Counted from the stretch's first letter, positions 7,796-18,243 are shown. The stretch: DNA of 64,000 nt from Planomicrobium sp. Y74 (GCF_003668635.1 NZ_RCWH01000005.1:186001-250000); one strand, 5' to 3'. Notes: a model not told the origin generated them from the letters alone. Numbers and translations: made by a program.

Positions 7796-10075
7796 ATGAA
7801 AGTCCTAACTGAAATAATAGAGAAAAATAAGATTGCTCCAGCAGAACTTGTATTGAAAAAGAACTTTATAAAAGAAAAAAGTAATTCAATAATAATTAGT
7901 GAAAACAGTAATTTTCAGAGTTTTTTGATAACTCACAATGTTTTAACCTATGAAAAAGACTTTTACAATATTAAAAACCCTTCTAAACGTACAAGTATTT
8001 TAATCATTACAAAAAATAGTGGATTAGTAGATATTCTTTTAAATTTGGAAATCTTAGCAGAAGATGTTTATCAATATAGTAAATTAAAAGGGAATCAATT
8101 GAGAGAAAATAACATCTTTTGTGATCTTAATAATACTGTTTTTGCTTTCGTTTATTGGAAGGACATTTTATATAATTACTATAATGGTAATGTTCCTGCC
8201 ACTTTGCCATTGCATTATATATTTCCAATCGCAAAAGGGCGAAAAAACTTTAATAAGTATTCTAGGGGCAACAGAAACAAGTTGGGTAGAAAGGATAATA
8301 AACAATCCGCAGTTTTTATTGTTAGTGATATTCTTTCGACAGCATATGATAAGGAAAATTGCTTTGATCATATATATATAGATGGAGAAACCATTACAAA
8401 ACCAATAGAAATTAGCAAAATTCAAGTTAATCATACAATTTTTTTTGAGAGTTATTTTGACTATCGTCTACCTTTTATGTCAAAAAATTTTGAAAATTTT
8501 TACCCATTAAAAGAAGTGGATTTAATTTCTCCAAATATAAAGCTGGTGGAGAGTCCTTTTAATAATGAAGTTAATGAAATTATTAGCAAACTGAACATCT
8601 TAAAGACTATTAAATTCGAGCCTCAGATATTGAGAATCATATGGAAATTATTAAAACATATATTGAGAACGCCTATAGAAGGAGTCTTATATGATTTAAT
8701 AGCTGAATTCGATTTTAATGAGGAAAAAATAGAGGATATTCTGAAGGAATTAAGAGATAGTGATTTTAGGTTTGAAAATCAAAATTTCGAAGATATCATA
8801 ATGTTGTTCGAAGATATTTACAATAAATATAATTTGGATAGAGAATCTCCAAAATTTAAAGAAATTGAAGAATGGATTGAAAACGCTATGAAACGGGAAA
8901 GTAAATTGCTCATTCTTGTTGATGGCAAAATAGAAACAATGTCTTTAAGAGAAAAGCTAGCTGCCAAATTTAAAATAGATATATCAGCTTTAGAAAAGAA
9001 AAACCTTACCGTGCTAAGCAGTAGGAATATTAATTTAGTTGAAGAATATTATGATGAAGTGTTAATAACCTCATTAATTGACATTAAAGACCTCAATATT
9101 TTGGAGAGAAAATTAGGTAGGAAAGTAGATTTTATATTATATGAAGCTGAACTAAGAGAAATAAAGAAGTTGTTGAATGACTTGAAAAATTTTAAAAACA
9201 GCTTATTTGATTCCGGATTCTATGATAGTGAAGAATTAATCTATGAAAAAATTTACAGAAAATTCCGTACTGCTGATTCAAAAAGAGATAAAGTTCCGAA
9301 TTTTAGTATCGATATGTTGGCAAACAGTATTGCGAGCCTACCTGTAAACTACAATTACAGAATAAATAAGCCTTATACCGGGAGTAACGCTATTACAGCT
9401 AAACTAATAATATTTGAAGATGGCTATAGTGTCTTTTTGAAAATTACTGATGAAGTTAATTTTAGAAAAATGAACGGTAAAAGAATACTGACAAAAAAAT
9501 TGAGTGAATTGGAAGAAAATGACGAAATGATTCTAATTAATGGAGATGTAAGAGAAGATCTATACACCATATTTATAAAAAATGTGAGTTCAAGAAATGA
9601 AAGCAAAAAACATTTCGAGATAGTGAAAAAATGGCGTGAATTGTATGAAGACAAATTTGTATATCTAAAGATGAGTGATGAAGACTTATTTAACTCAATG
9701 AGAGTACGTGGCTGGGATAAGACTACTAAAGAAATATTAAAAAATTGGCGTACAGGATACAGCTATGGTCCGAGAGATCGTCAGGATATTATTACTTTGG
9801 GTGAGGTACTTGAAATTCCTGAGTTTATTGATAGTGCAAGTTTTTTCTATGATTCAATGAATCATATTAGGGTCGAAGCTAGAAGTGCAGCTCGATTGCT
9901 AAATAAAATAATTTATTTTAGTAAACAAAATTTGAGTTCGAGCGATAACGATTTTTTAAGAAAATATCAACTTACGAGTGAGGAAGTACAGTCTGCTGTG
10001 CATATTAAACAGGTAAGGTCCATTTCATCAATGGAATATTATGTGAAATATAAAGAATTGGGGAAAATTTTTTAA
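7796..10075 (+). CDS. drmE: DISARM class 2 protein DrmE (probable)
   Basis: A 759-residue AT-rich protein; ATG at 7796 has AAGGGGAG seven bases upstream. I see no signature motif by eye. It is mostly charged and mixed alpha/beta, with a C-terminal region (MRVRGWDKTTKEILKNWRTG) that looks like a helical DNA-interacting module. The call rests on context: it is the first gene before drmA, drmB and drmC, 13 bp from drmA, which is the position of drmE in class 2 DISARM anti-phage systems. The biochemical role of DrmE is not well known. It could be a diverged family member or another DISARM accessory protein. Confidence 0.72.
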   Translation: MKVLTEIIEKNKIAPAELVLKKNFIKEKSNSIIISENSNFQSFLITHNVLTYEKDFYNIKNPSKRTSILIITKNSGLVDILLNLEILAEDVYQYSKLKGNQLRENNIFCDLNNTVFAFVYWKDILYNYYNGNVPATLPLHYIFPIAKGRKNFNKYSRGNRNKLGRKDNKQSAVFIVSDILSTAYDKENCFDHIYIDGETITKPIEISKIQVNHTIFFESYFDYRLPFMSKNFENFYPLKEVDLISPNIKLVESPFNNEVNEIISKLNILKTIKFEPQILRIIWKLLKHILRTPIEGVLYDLIAEFDFNEEKIEDILKELRDSDFRFENQNFEDIIMLFEDIYNKYNLDRESPKFKEIEEWIENAMKRESKLLILVDGKIETMSLREKLAAKFKIDISALEKKNLTVLSSRNINLVEEYYDEVLITSLIDIKDLNILERKLGRKVDFILYEAELREIKKLLNDLKNFKNSLFDSGFYDSEELIYEKIYRKFRTADSKRDKVPNFSIDMLANSIASLPVNYNYRINKPYTGSNAITAKLIIFEDGYSVFLKITDEVNFRKMNGKRILTKKLSELEENDEMILINGDVREDLYTIFIKNVSSRNESKKHFEIVKKWRELYEDKFVYLKMSDEDLFNSMRVRGWDKTTKEILKNWRTGYSYGPRDRQDIITLGEVLEIPEFIDSASFFYDSMNHIRVEARSAARLLNKIIYFSKQNLSSSDNDFLRKYQLTSEEVQSAVHIKQVRSISSMEYYVKYKELGKIF

Positions 10076-10088
10076 AGGGGGAAATAAG

Positions 10089-13000
10089 GTGAGTCGTGAA
10101 ATATATTCAGAAGTCAGAAATATAGTAGTTAAAGAACTTAAGAGGGATTTGATAGGTCCTGATTATTTAGAAGAAGATATATTGGCGGAACCTCCTACAC
10201 AAGCTTATATAACGGGGATACTTTACCCGTTGGAAGCGGAAGTTGAAGAAGAGGAGATTCTAGGGGATATCCATCCTGATAACGATATTAATGAGAGCAA
10301 TGAGGATGAAGAGGTAGAAGAAAGTACGAATGTATTAAAAATCACACAACAAAAACAATCTTCTTGTGGTATAAGATTTTTTATAAATGAGAATGTAGAA
10401 AAAATATATGTTCGCCTAAAATGGGGGGAGTATAAAAAGGTACCCATAATTGAAGAAAGAACAGGTAAGAATAAAAACTCTTGGCAGAGATCCGTTATTT
10501 CGCATGAGTTGGAATTGAATATGAAGACATCAGCTAAAAAAGTAGAACTAAAAACCGAAAAAGAGGAGTATTTAAAAAACATATATTTTGTCTTTAATAA
10601 AAGAAAGGTAAGGAACACTCCAAATTTCATAGTTTCTTTATTCTTGGTAAATGAGAATGTTGATAAGTCCAATAAAAAATCAATTTATCAAACCAGCATA
10701 GAGGTTATGGGGACTGATAATTCTACACCCTTTATTTGCGAGAATAAAGCTCGTCTTAAACAAGACAGCTTTCAGGAGTTTCTATATCGAAATAAACCTG
10801 TATTTGCAAAAGGATATGGATGTGCAGTTGAATGGGAGGGAGTTGATGGTCAGTATGCCTCTAAACTGAGAACGGCTTTTATTCCTTCTCATGAAATTGA
10901 AAGTATGAGTACAGAACTACCAGTCGATTCAAAAAAAGGAGAATTTAACGAAAACGCTTTTTCAATCAGAAGTATGGCTAAGGAAGAAAATACTGAAGTA
11001 ATTATAGAGAAGCTACGTGAGTTATCACAGCGTTATGAAAATTGGATTAAAAGATTGCCTATGTCAGAGGTTGAAGATAAGGTTTCTGCGCAAATTGCAA
11101 TCGAAAACTGCCTTCTATCATTAAAAAGAATTAAGGCAGGTATAGAAGTTCTTAAGAGAGATCCAAAAGCATATCAAGCTTTTAAATTTATGAATGAAGT
11201 TATGCATACTCAAATCAGCATGAAAAATTATTCCAAAAATAATCAAAATACAACATTAGAAGATGAACTGAATAAAGAGAATTTTAACTGGCGTCCTTTC
11301 CAATTGGCATTTATTTTATCAAATATAGAAGGAATTATTGACGGGAAATCTTCAGATCGAGAGCTTGTAGACTTATTGTGGTTTCCTACTGGCGGAGGGA
11401 AAACTGAAGCATACCTTGGCATAATAGCCTTTTTGATGGCATATAGGAGATTGAGCAATAGCGATAAAAGCCACTATGAAAGGGATGGTGGGGTAACTGT
11501 TATTCTGCGTTATACATTACGTCTACTTACCACTCAACAAAGAGATCGTTTAATGAGGCTAATTTCAGCAGCAGAATATATAAGGAATACTACTCAAAAT
11601 AATTTAGGGAAAAAAGAATTTTCGATTGGTTTTTGGGTAGGAGGAAAAGTTACTGCAAACAAATTTATGGATTTAAAGGAATCGACGTATAAATTAGGAT
11701 ACCAAATAGAACAAGAGTACGAAAAAATTCGAAAACAAGTAATAGAATGTCCTTGTTGTGGCACTAAAAATCCTCTATATAAATTTTTACCTAATGAAGG
11801 GTATAATACAGAAAAAATAGGAGTCCGAATTACATGTGGTAATGAAGCGTGTTTTTACTATAAAAACCATATGCCTATTTATTTGATTGACGAAGAGATT
11901 TACAAAAAGACTCCTACGATCATTATTTCAACAGTGGACAAGTTTGCAAGAATAGCATGGGATGAACAAACTGGTTCTATTTTTGGCAAAGTTGACCGTT
12001 ATTGTGAACGCTGTGGTTTTATTGCAGTAGGCGAAGAGCACTCGAAAAGTCACCGCAATCCTGCTGCTTCTGTTAATGATGTCAAGCCTTTTTATCCGCC
12101 TGAATTAATTATACAGGATGAACTTCATTTAATAACAGGTCCATTGGGAACTATATATGGATTGTATGAAACTGCTGTGGAAGAACTTTCTACTGCCTAT
12201 GAAGACGGATTTAAAGCTAAACCAAAATACATTGCAGCAACCGCCACAATAAAAAATGCAGAAGAACAAGTCCGAAAAGTATTCGGAAGAGAAAGTGTGA
12301 GTCAGTTTCCACCTCCTGGTTTGAGCATAGAGGATTCGTTCTTCGGAAGAGAAGTTGGAGTAGAACAATTTCCTTTTCGACTTTACACGGGTATATGTGT
12401 AAGCGGTCATTCTATGAAAACTGTTTTGCTCAGAGTATACGCTGTTTTACTGCAGGTTACAGAAACCTTAAATACCTCTCCGGAATACAGCAAGTATAAA
12501 GACTTTATTGATCCTTACCGTACTTTGATTGGGTACTTTAATAGTGTTAGAGAACTCGGTGGTACAGTAAGATTATTGGATGATGACATAACAAAAAGAA
12601 TTCAATTTTTAAAGAAGAGATATGGCTATACGAAAACACGATATCTTGACAGAACTGAAGAACTTACCTCCCGTATACCATCTTACCGTATACCCAAAGT
12701 ATTAGAATTGCTGGAAAATAAAATGGGCAATAAAGAGATTGATGTTGCTCTAGCTACTAATATGATCTCCGTAGGTATGGATGTCGACCGTCTAGGCTTA
12801 ATGGTAGTGACAGGACAACCAAAGCAAACAGCAGAGTATATTCAGGCGTCAAGCCGAGTTGGCAGAAGTAAACCGGGTTTAGTAGTGACTGTTTATAACC
12901 CATATAGAGCGAGAGATCTGTCACATTACGAAAATTTCAAAGGATATCATAGCAGACTTTATAATTTTGTTGAAGGGACCACCGCTACTCCATATGCAGC

Positions 13001-13409
13001 AAGGGCTAGAGACAGAGCACTCCATGCTTTAGCTGTGAGTATTATTAGACTAACAAATCCGGAGACAGCGAAAAATGATAGTGCATCGGCAATAAATAGT
13101 ATAAGTACTTCAAAGCTATATGAAGTTGTTGAAAAGAGAGTTGCCATATCAGACGCAAAAAATAAAAAAGATTCTATAAGTGATTTAAAGAAGTTTATAG
13201 ATAAGTGGAGGCAATTAAGTACTGATTTTCCAGAATTGATATATTATAAATATCCTAAAAGAAACAATTTGTCAGGAAAATACAGATTATTATCAAGGTA
13301 TAACGATATTACTCCTAAGAATAATAACGAGTATGACACACTAGACTCAATGAGACAGATTGAAAACGTATCGAAAATCTTTATTCATGAAGGTTGGGAA
13401 AAGAAATGA
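10089..13409 (+). CDS. drmA: DISARM helicase DrmA
   Basis: A 1106-residue superfamily 2 helicase-like protein. Walker A is in FPTGGGKTEAYLG near residue 435, and the DEAD-like box is QDELHLITG near 676. The C-terminal helicase lobe has ATNMISVGMDVDRLG and QASSRVGRS near 919. Two cysteine pairs (CPCCG, CERCG) suggest zinc ribbons between the lobes. The start is GTG 10089 behind AAAGGGGGA. Together with DrmB it forms the core of DISARM, which restricts incoming phage DNA. The last bases overlap the drmB start (ATGA), indicating translational coupling. Confidence 0.93.
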   Translation: MSREIYSEVRNIVVKELKRDLIGPDYLEEDILAEPPTQAYITGILYPLEAEVEEEEILGDIHPDNDINESNEDEEVEESTNVLKITQQKQSSCGIRFFINENVEKIYVRLKWGEYKKVPIIEERTGKNKNSWQRSVISHELELNMKTSAKKVELKTEKEEYLKNIYFVFNKRKVRNTPNFIVSLFLVNENVDKSNKKSIYQTSIEVMGTDNSTPFICENKARLKQDSFQEFLYRNKPVFAKGYGCAVEWEGVDGQYASKLRTAFIPSHEIESMSTELPVDSKKGEFNENAFSIRSMAKEENTEVIIEKLRELSQRYENWIKRLPMSEVEDKVSAQIAIENCLLSLKRIKAGIEVLKRDPKAYQAFKFMNEVMHTQISMKNYSKNNQNTTLEDELNKENFNWRPFQLAFILSNIEGIIDGKSSDRELVDLLWFPTGGGKTEAYLGIIAFLMAYRRLSNSDKSHYERDGGVTVILRYTLRLLTTQQRDRLMRLISAAEYIRNTTQNNLGKKEFSIGFWVGGKVTANKFMDLKESTYKLGYQIEQEYEKIRKQVIECPCCGTKNPLYKFLPNEGYNTEKIGVRITCGNEACFYYKNHMPIYLIDEEIYKKTPTIIISTVDKFARIAWDEQTGSIFGKVDRYCERCGFIAVGEEHSKSHRNPAASVNDVKPFYPPELIIQDELHLITGPLGTIYGLYETAVEELSTAYEDGFKAKPKYIAATATIKNAEEQVRKVFGRESVSQFPPPGLSIEDSFFGREVGVEQFPFRLYTGICVSGHSMKTVLLRVYAVLLQVTETLNTSPEYSKYKDFIDPYRTLIGYFNSVRELGGTVRLLDDDITKRIQFLKKRYGYTKTRYLDRTEELTSRIPSYRIPKVLELLENKMGNKEIDVALATNMISVGMDVDRLGLMVVTGQPKQTAEYIQASSRVGRSKPGLVVTVYNPYRARDLSHYENFKGYHSRLYNFVEGTTATPYAARARDRALHALAVSIIRLTNPETAKNDSASAINSISTSKLYEVVEKRVAISDAKNKKDSISDLKKFIDKWRQLSTDFPELIYYKYPKRNNLSGKYRLLSRYNDITPKNNNEYDTLDSMRQIENVSKIFIHEGWEKK

Positions 13410-15160
13410 AACAAGAGGTAGGAGAAGTACGACCAGGGCAGCTAATTACCACTTATGGACCCGGTGCGATTATGGATGCTGTTAACGATTCTTTAATGAT
13501 TCTTGATATCGGTTTTTGGCATCAAAATCTCGAAGAAATTCATGATAAAAGACTCGCAAGCTTCTTAAAAAAAGATTATTTTAAAAAAATACCCGTAAAA
13601 GGAAAAAAGGATCTTCCTTCTATTCCGTTTCCTTACTCCCATATTTGTTCAGATTTAAAATGCAGGGAAGTTTTTGATATACGAAAAAGTTTTTTGATGG
13701 ATAGTTATTTGAAGTATGGTCCAATTTGTCCTAGCTGTGGGAAAAAGTCTTATCCGGCAAGGTTTGTGGTTTCTTGTGCAGAGGGAAACCATCTAGATGA
13801 TTTCCCTTGGCATTGGTGGGCTCACAAACGAAAAGGAAATCATGATTGCGATGGAAAACTAAAGTTAACAAGTACTGGGCAAAATTCCGGGCTTTCTTCT
13901 ATGACAGTAAGTTGTTCAAAGTGTGGAGCTTATAATGATATGGGAGGAGCAACTCAAAAGAACTCATTTGAAGGAATGACCTGTTCTGGGAACCATCCTC
14001 ATATGCTAAGAAGAGAAAGGTGCAACAGTAATCAGATAATCCCGTTGCAGCGAGGGGCATCTAACGTTTATTTCTCAGTACTTAGGAGTGCGATTTCAAT
14101 CCCAGAAAGTGAAAATCTTAAACAAAAAATTATTTCAGAAAATCTGGATGATATTAGTATGTTTGAAGATGTAATGCCTGAAACAGGGGTTGGTAATTTC
14201 TTTAAGAAAAAGATTTATCCACTAGGTATTTTTGAAGACTATGAGGAATTTAAAAAGGAATTACAGATCCATAAAAAAAGGAAATCGGATAGTGCAGAAG
14301 AGACCCAACAATATGAGCAAATAAAAGAAATTGAATATGAAGCTTTTACAAACTTCAAAAATCAGTCAGATAAAGGGATTCACTTTAAAGCCCAAGTGCA
14401 AGAAGTGCCAGTAGATCTTCAAAAATATTTTTCAAGAATAGTAAAAGCTGACAGGCTTAAGGAAGTATTAGTCTTGCTTGGTTTTACCAGAATTGATAGT
14501 CCAGAACCGGAAGTGAAAGATGTAAAAAATATAGTGAGATTAGGAGGTGGAAATTCGAATTGGCTACCAGCTGTCGAAATATTTGGCGAAGGTATTTTTA
14601 TAGAGCTAAATCGTATTACAGTCGAAGCTTGGGTGAAAAATAATGAAGAAATTTTAAGGAGTTCTGAGATATACAAAAACCTTTATGAAAAACACGTAGA
14701 GAGCAAAGGATGGAGCCACCAGTCTGAAAAAGATGTGATTTATGTGTTGCTTCATACACTGTCGCATTTATTGATAAAGCAACTAAGCCAAGAATCGGGC
14801 TATTCTTCCACAGCTATCAAGGAACGAATTTACTATAGTGAGAATATGACTGGTATTCTGATTTATACCGGTTCTACTGATCAGGAGGGATCTCTAGGGG
14901 GATTGGTGGAAATGGGTGAAATACCTCGACTACGTAAAATTCTAATTAATGCTTTGGATGAAGCGAAATTTTGTTCGAATGATCCATCTTGTTCGAGCCA
15001 AGAACCATCAGAGAAAAGCTACTTAAATGGTGCTTCCTGTTTCGCTTGCACAATGCTCCCGGAGACAGCGTGTGAAAATGGGAATATTCTTTTGAGCCGA
15101 TCGTTTCTAACCGAAACAATGGAAAGTGAAGCAGTTCCTTTCTTTGAAGGGCTCATATGA
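13406..15160 (+). CDS. drmB: DISARM protein DrmB (DUF1998 domain)
   Basis: 584 residues from the ATG at 13406 that overlaps the drmA stop; an in-frame TTG at 13394 is less likely. The N-terminus VRPGQLITTYGPGAIMD is typical of DrmB. Cysteine groups (CPSCGKKSYPARFVVSC, CSKCG) suggest metal binding. The C-terminal DUF1998 region has HTLSHLLIKQL, LIYTGSTDQEGSLGGL and a closing Cys cluster (CSSQ...GASCFACTMLPETACE). DrmB pairs with the DrmA helicase, and the ATGA overlap fits the fixed DrmA-DrmB stoichiometry of the complex. Confidence 0.93.
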   Translation: MKQEVGEVRPGQLITTYGPGAIMDAVNDSLMILDIGFWHQNLEEIHDKRLASFLKKDYFKKIPVKGKKDLPSIPFPYSHICSDLKCREVFDIRKSFLMDSYLKYGPICPSCGKKSYPARFVVSCAEGNHLDDFPWHWWAHKRKGNHDCDGKLKLTSTGQNSGLSSMTVSCSKCGAYNDMGGATQKNSFEGMTCSGNHPHMLRRERCNSNQIIPLQRGASNVYFSVLRSAISIPESENLKQKIISENLDDISMFEDVMPETGVGNFFKKKIYPLGIFEDYEEFKKELQIHKKRKSDSAEETQQYEQIKEIEYEAFTNFKNQSDKGIHFKAQVQEVPVDLQKYFSRIVKADRLKEVLVLLGFTRIDSPEPEVKDVKNIVRLGGGNSNWLPAVEIFGEGIFIELNRITVEAWVKNNEEILRSSEIYKNLYEKHVESKGWSHQSEKDVIYVLLHTLSHLLIKQLSQESGYSSTAIKERIYYSENMTGILIYTGSTDQEGSLGGLVEMGEIPRLRKILINALDEAKFCSNDPSCSSQEPSEKSYLNGASCFACTMLPETACENGNILLSRSFLTETMESEAVPFFEGLI

Positions 15161-15161
15161 T

Positions 15162-15827
15162 ATGGACTTTAAATCTCCACGAATGTATGTGCTTGCCGAG
15201 CATTTAGGTTTAAACTTTGAAACTAAAAATACATCTAGTCATAGTGACTCTCTACGGGCGCTAAAAAAAATATTTCCAGATATAGGGAGTGTTGACATAC
15301 AACGGCTATTAGCGCTAATGGAAATTCAACATGATCTTCATTCAGCGCAAAATTTACAGATGGAGATTGTAGTTACTGCTCCATCAGAAGTATTGAACAA
15401 ACGAAGAACAATAGGTGTCTTAAGAGAGTCAATTGAAAATGCTGAAAAATCCATTTTATTAACAGGCTATTCAGTCTCGGAGTTCGTCAGCGAAATTATA
15501 GCTTTACTTATTAAGAAATCTACAAACGGAGTTAAAGTAAAATTTTTTATAGATAAAAATGTTGATTCTGAAATATTTTCAGCGGCAAATTCAAGCTCCA
15601 ATTTTGAGCTTTATGAATATCGTAGTGATAAATATTTTTCAAGTATGCATGCAAAAATTATAGTTATTGATGATGAAAAAGCTTTTATTTCTTCATCAAA
15701 TTTATCTTATAATGGTATTATTAACAATTTGGAAATGGGTATAGTCATTAATGGTGATCCCATTAGAGAATTTAAAGGGATTTTTGAAGAGTTAATAACA
15801 ACGGGTTACTTTGTTAAGGTCAATTAA
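15162..15827 (+). CDS. drmC: DISARM phospholipase D-like protein DrmC
   Basis: 221 residues from ATG 15162, one base after the drmB stop; an upstream in-frame GTG at 15126 lacks a ribosome site. The C-terminal half is a PLD-fold domain with one HKD-type motif (HAKIIVIDDEKAFISSSNLS), the form found in DrmC. PLD-family proteins of this size usually act as dimers that pool two motifs; in DISARM the protein is an accessory nuclease-like factor. The gene ends at a strong bidirectional terminator facing drmMII. Confidence 0.9.
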   Translation: MDFKSPRMYVLAEHLGLNFETKNTSSHSDSLRALKKIFPDIGSVDIQRLLALMEIQHDLHSAQNLQMEIVVTAPSEVLNKRRTIGVLRESIENAEKSILLTGYSVSEFVSEIIALLIKKSTNGVKVKFFIDKNVDSEIFSAANSSSNFELYEYRSDKYFSSMHAKIIVIDDEKAFISSSNLSYNGIINNLEMGIVINGDPIREFKGIFEELITTGYFVKVN

Positions 15828-15860
15828 AAACAGGTCGCCAAAATGGCGACCTGTTTTTAA
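15824..15860. terminator. Bidirectional terminator between drmC and drmMII
   Basis: A perfect 15-bp stem (AAAAACAGGTCGCCA / TGGCGACCTGTTTTT) with a 3-nt loop, ending in T-runs on both strands. It serves the convergent genes. Confidence 0.92.
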
Positions 15861-15930
15861 TATCAAAAATTAACCTAATTTTTATATGTGTGACTTAAAA
15901 TCATCTAATTAGATAAATGGAAACAAAGAG

Positions 15931-17175
15931 TTAGGGATAAACTAAATCAGTGATTATAGGCTTAAGATACTTAGCTATCCGATATGACATTAAAGGGGGG
16001 ACTGCGTTGCCAATTTGACGAAAGGCTGCAGTCCGCGAGTCTTCAAAATAAAAATTATCCGGAAAAGATTGAATTCTTGCGGCTTCACGAACGGAAATTG
16101 AACGGTTCTGATGTTTGTCCGGATGAATGTAATAATGACCATCTTTAGCTATATGGGCGACTACGGTATGTGAAATACCTTTGGCAGGTACCAACTTATA
16201 CCTATCTAAAAATATTGCACGGTTATTATGAGTTTGAAGCTGTGTTGGTAACTCGTTATATTTTAAAAGCTTGTTATTTTTATTCCAGTTTTCAACAACC
16301 AAATTATAGATTGCAAGATCATTTTGGTTATGTGCCCTAGTGATATGCTGGGATAAAACCTTCCAATCTCGGGGTCTAATAAAAGAATTCGGTACTTTAG
16401 CATTCCTTCTATACCTTTTCTCCCCATCGACTGAAAGTCCATTCCTCAAAGGAGGGAGGTCGTTAAATAGTTCAGAGATAGGTGTTATCTGAATAGGGAA
16501 TATAAAGTCAGGATATGTAAATTCATATTCTTTTCTCCAACCTATCAAAATAACTCTTTGACGATTTTGGGATACGCCAAAGTCTTTTGCATTCAAAACA
16601 CGATAATCAATATGATACCCTGCGTTCGACAATTCTTTTTGCAAGGCTTTTAGAATGTTTCCTTTTTGAGCAGTTAGAATTCCTTTTACATTTTCAAAAA
16701 TGAAAAATTTAGGACTGTATCGAATAATAAACTTAATGTACTGTCTATATAAATAATTACGCGGGTCATCTTTCATACGGTTTGGATCTCTGGCAATACC
16801 TGCAGAAGAGAAAGCTTGGCAAGGTGGACCGCCTATTACAATGTCAACTATTTTCGAACTACAGATAGATAATTGCTCATCGATCATAGAAGTAATTTTC
16901 GGGAAATTTTCATCGGATATTTCGGACTCGATCACACTATCGAGTATATCGTTAGGAACCATATTATAAAGTTGTTCCCTGGAAATCTTTTTCATCAAAT
17001 AATCTTCATAGAGATCTATTTTTTTTATACTTTTCAAATAATAGTAAGCTTCTCTAGTTCTTAATGTTTTACAGGCACTTTTATCCATTTCAATATGGGC
17101 AATTATATTGTATCCAGCTTGACGAAATCCTTCAGATAATCCTCCAGCCCCTGCAAATAAATCAATAACGTTCAT
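15931..17175 (-). CDS. drmMII: DNA (cytosine-5) methyltransferase, DISARM class 2 DrmMII
   Basis: 414 residues from the ATG at 17175. The frame opens at a TTG (17196) that lies within the GGAGGAG ribosome site itself, so I do not use it. The signatures are motif I DLFAGAGGLSEGF, motif IV GGPPCQAFSSAG with the catalytic Cys, motif VI ENVKG, motif VIII QNRQRV and motif X QIGNAVPP. Class 2 DISARM uses a 5mC methyltransferase to mark host DNA. Here it is convergent to drmEABC rather than in the same transcript. The target sequence is not readable from the protein. Confidence 0.92.
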   Translation of the reverse strand: MNVIDLFAGAGGLSEGFRQAGYNIIAHIEMDKSACKTLRTREAYYYLKSIKKIDLYEDYLMKKISREQLYNMVPNDILDSVIESEISDENFPKITSMIDEQLSICSSKIVDIVIGGPPCQAFSSAGIARDPNRMKDDPRNYLYRQYIKFIIRYSPKFFIFENVKGILTAQKGNILKALQKELSNAGYHIDYRVLNAKDFGVSQNRQRVILIGWRKEYEFTYPDFIFPIQITPISELFNDLPPLRNGLSVDGEKRYRRNAKVPNSFIRPRDWKVLSQHITRAHNQNDLAIYNLVVENWNKNNKLLKYNELPTQLQTHNNRAIFLDRYKLVPAKGISHTVVAHIAKDGHYYIHPDKHQNRSISVREAARIQSFPDNFYFEDSRTAAFRQIGNAVPPLMSYRIAKYLKPIITDLVYP

Positions 17176-17272
17176 GGCATTGTCCAACTCCTCCAATCAA
17201 TTATACCAGGAGTCAACTCAATTAACATGTAGTAAATTATCTTACTAGAAATTATTTATTAATATCAGTATC

Positions 17273-17692
17273 TTATCTGCGAGTTTGAATAAAATTGTAA
17301 ATTTCAGTGATTGTATTATCGAAATCATTTTTAAAGTCATGTTCCCATATTCTTAATATATGCCAACTATTCTTTACATAATATTCGGTAACCTCATTGT
17401 CTCTTTCAACATTCCTCTTTAGTTTCTTTTCCCGAAAATCAGCATTATTCTTAGGCTTGGTTCCATGTAAAGGACATGAATGCCAAAAACAGGAGTCTAT
17501 AAATATTACTGTCTTAATGTTCTTTAATGCGAAATCAGGTTTCCCGTAGAGAGACTTTACATTTCTGCGTAAACGTAAACCCCTATTCCAAAGAGCTTTA
17601 GAAGCCCAATCTTCCAATTTGGATACAGAACGAATTGCACTAATATTCTTAGAACGGGTTTCTTTAGTTATTTTCTCAGACAATGAAATCAC
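17273..17692 (-). CDS. vsr: Very short patch repair endonuclease (Vsr) next to drmMII
   Basis: 139 residues; Vsr nicks 5' of T in T:G mismatches that arise by deamination of 5-methylcytosine. The core has TRSKNISAIRSVSKLE and FIDSCFWHSCPLHG, matching the catalytic Asp (D66) and the His residues (H71, H76). Cys residues in the same segment fit the structural zinc site. The start is GTG 17692, or TTG 17683, which sits better behind AAGGGG. It lies 97 bp upstream of drmMII on the same strand, so the pair is probably co-expressed, guarding drmMII-methylated sites from C-to-T mutation. Confidence 0.93.
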   Translation of the reverse strand: MISLSEKITKETRSKNISAIRSVSKLEDWASKALWNRGLRLRRNVKSLYGKPDFALKNIKTVIFIDSCFWHSCPLHGTKPKNNADFREKKLKRNVERDNEVTEYYVKNSWHILRIWEHDFKNDFDNTITEIYNFIQTRR

Positions 17693-17919
17693 CCCTTAAC
17701 ATGATTATAATTTGAGCAATAACTATTTTATTTATGATTTAATGACTTATAACATAATTTGATATCTTGAGTTTTTGTAAACCTTATATCCTTTCGCTTG
17801 AGAGCGTAAAATATCTTATACAAATGAATAAATAGAAAGTAGTAAGTGTTTATACTCGGAATGGGGAGAATCAAGAAACAGATTATACTGGATATAAAAG
17901 GGACAGAGAGGAAGAGAAT

Positions 17920-18243
17920 ATGCCAGTTTACAATAAACTCGTACGAGATAATATTCCTGGGTTAATCCAAGGGACTAATAAACAATTTTCTACACGTGTT
18001 CTTTCAAAAGAAGAGTATAGGGTAGAACTTAAGAAAAAAATGAATGAAGAAATTTCAGAGTATCAAGATGCAGCTACTAACGAGGAGGCAGTAGAAGAAT
18101 TAGCTGATATTCTTGAACTTATCCATTCAGCCGCCAAAATGCACGGTGCGACAATCGGACAACTAGAAGAAATTCGCCGGGCGAAAGCAGAGAAACGTGG
18201 AGGTTTCGAGAAGCGAATCTTACTTATAGAGGTTGATGATTAA
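17920..18243 (+). CDS. MazG-like nucleoside triphosphate pyrophosphohydrolase
   Basis: 107 residues starting at ATG 17920 behind GAGAGGAAGAG. YNKLVRDNIPGLI begins the domain, and the metal-binding helix motif EEISEYQDA...EEAVEELADILELIHSAA has the E-x-x-E ... E-x-x-D pattern of all-alpha NTP pyrophosphatases. Such enzymes hydrolyse NTPs or dNTPs to monophosphates, and MazG-like genes recur in defence islands and phages. It is alone on the plus strand, between the DISARM methylation genes and the restriction set. Its substrate is not determined. Confidence 0.88.
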   Translation: MPVYNKLVRDNIPGLIQGTNKQFSTRVLSKEEYRVELKKKMNEEISEYQDAATNEEAVEELADILELIHSAAKMHGATIGQLEEIRRAKAEKRGGFEKRILLIEVDD

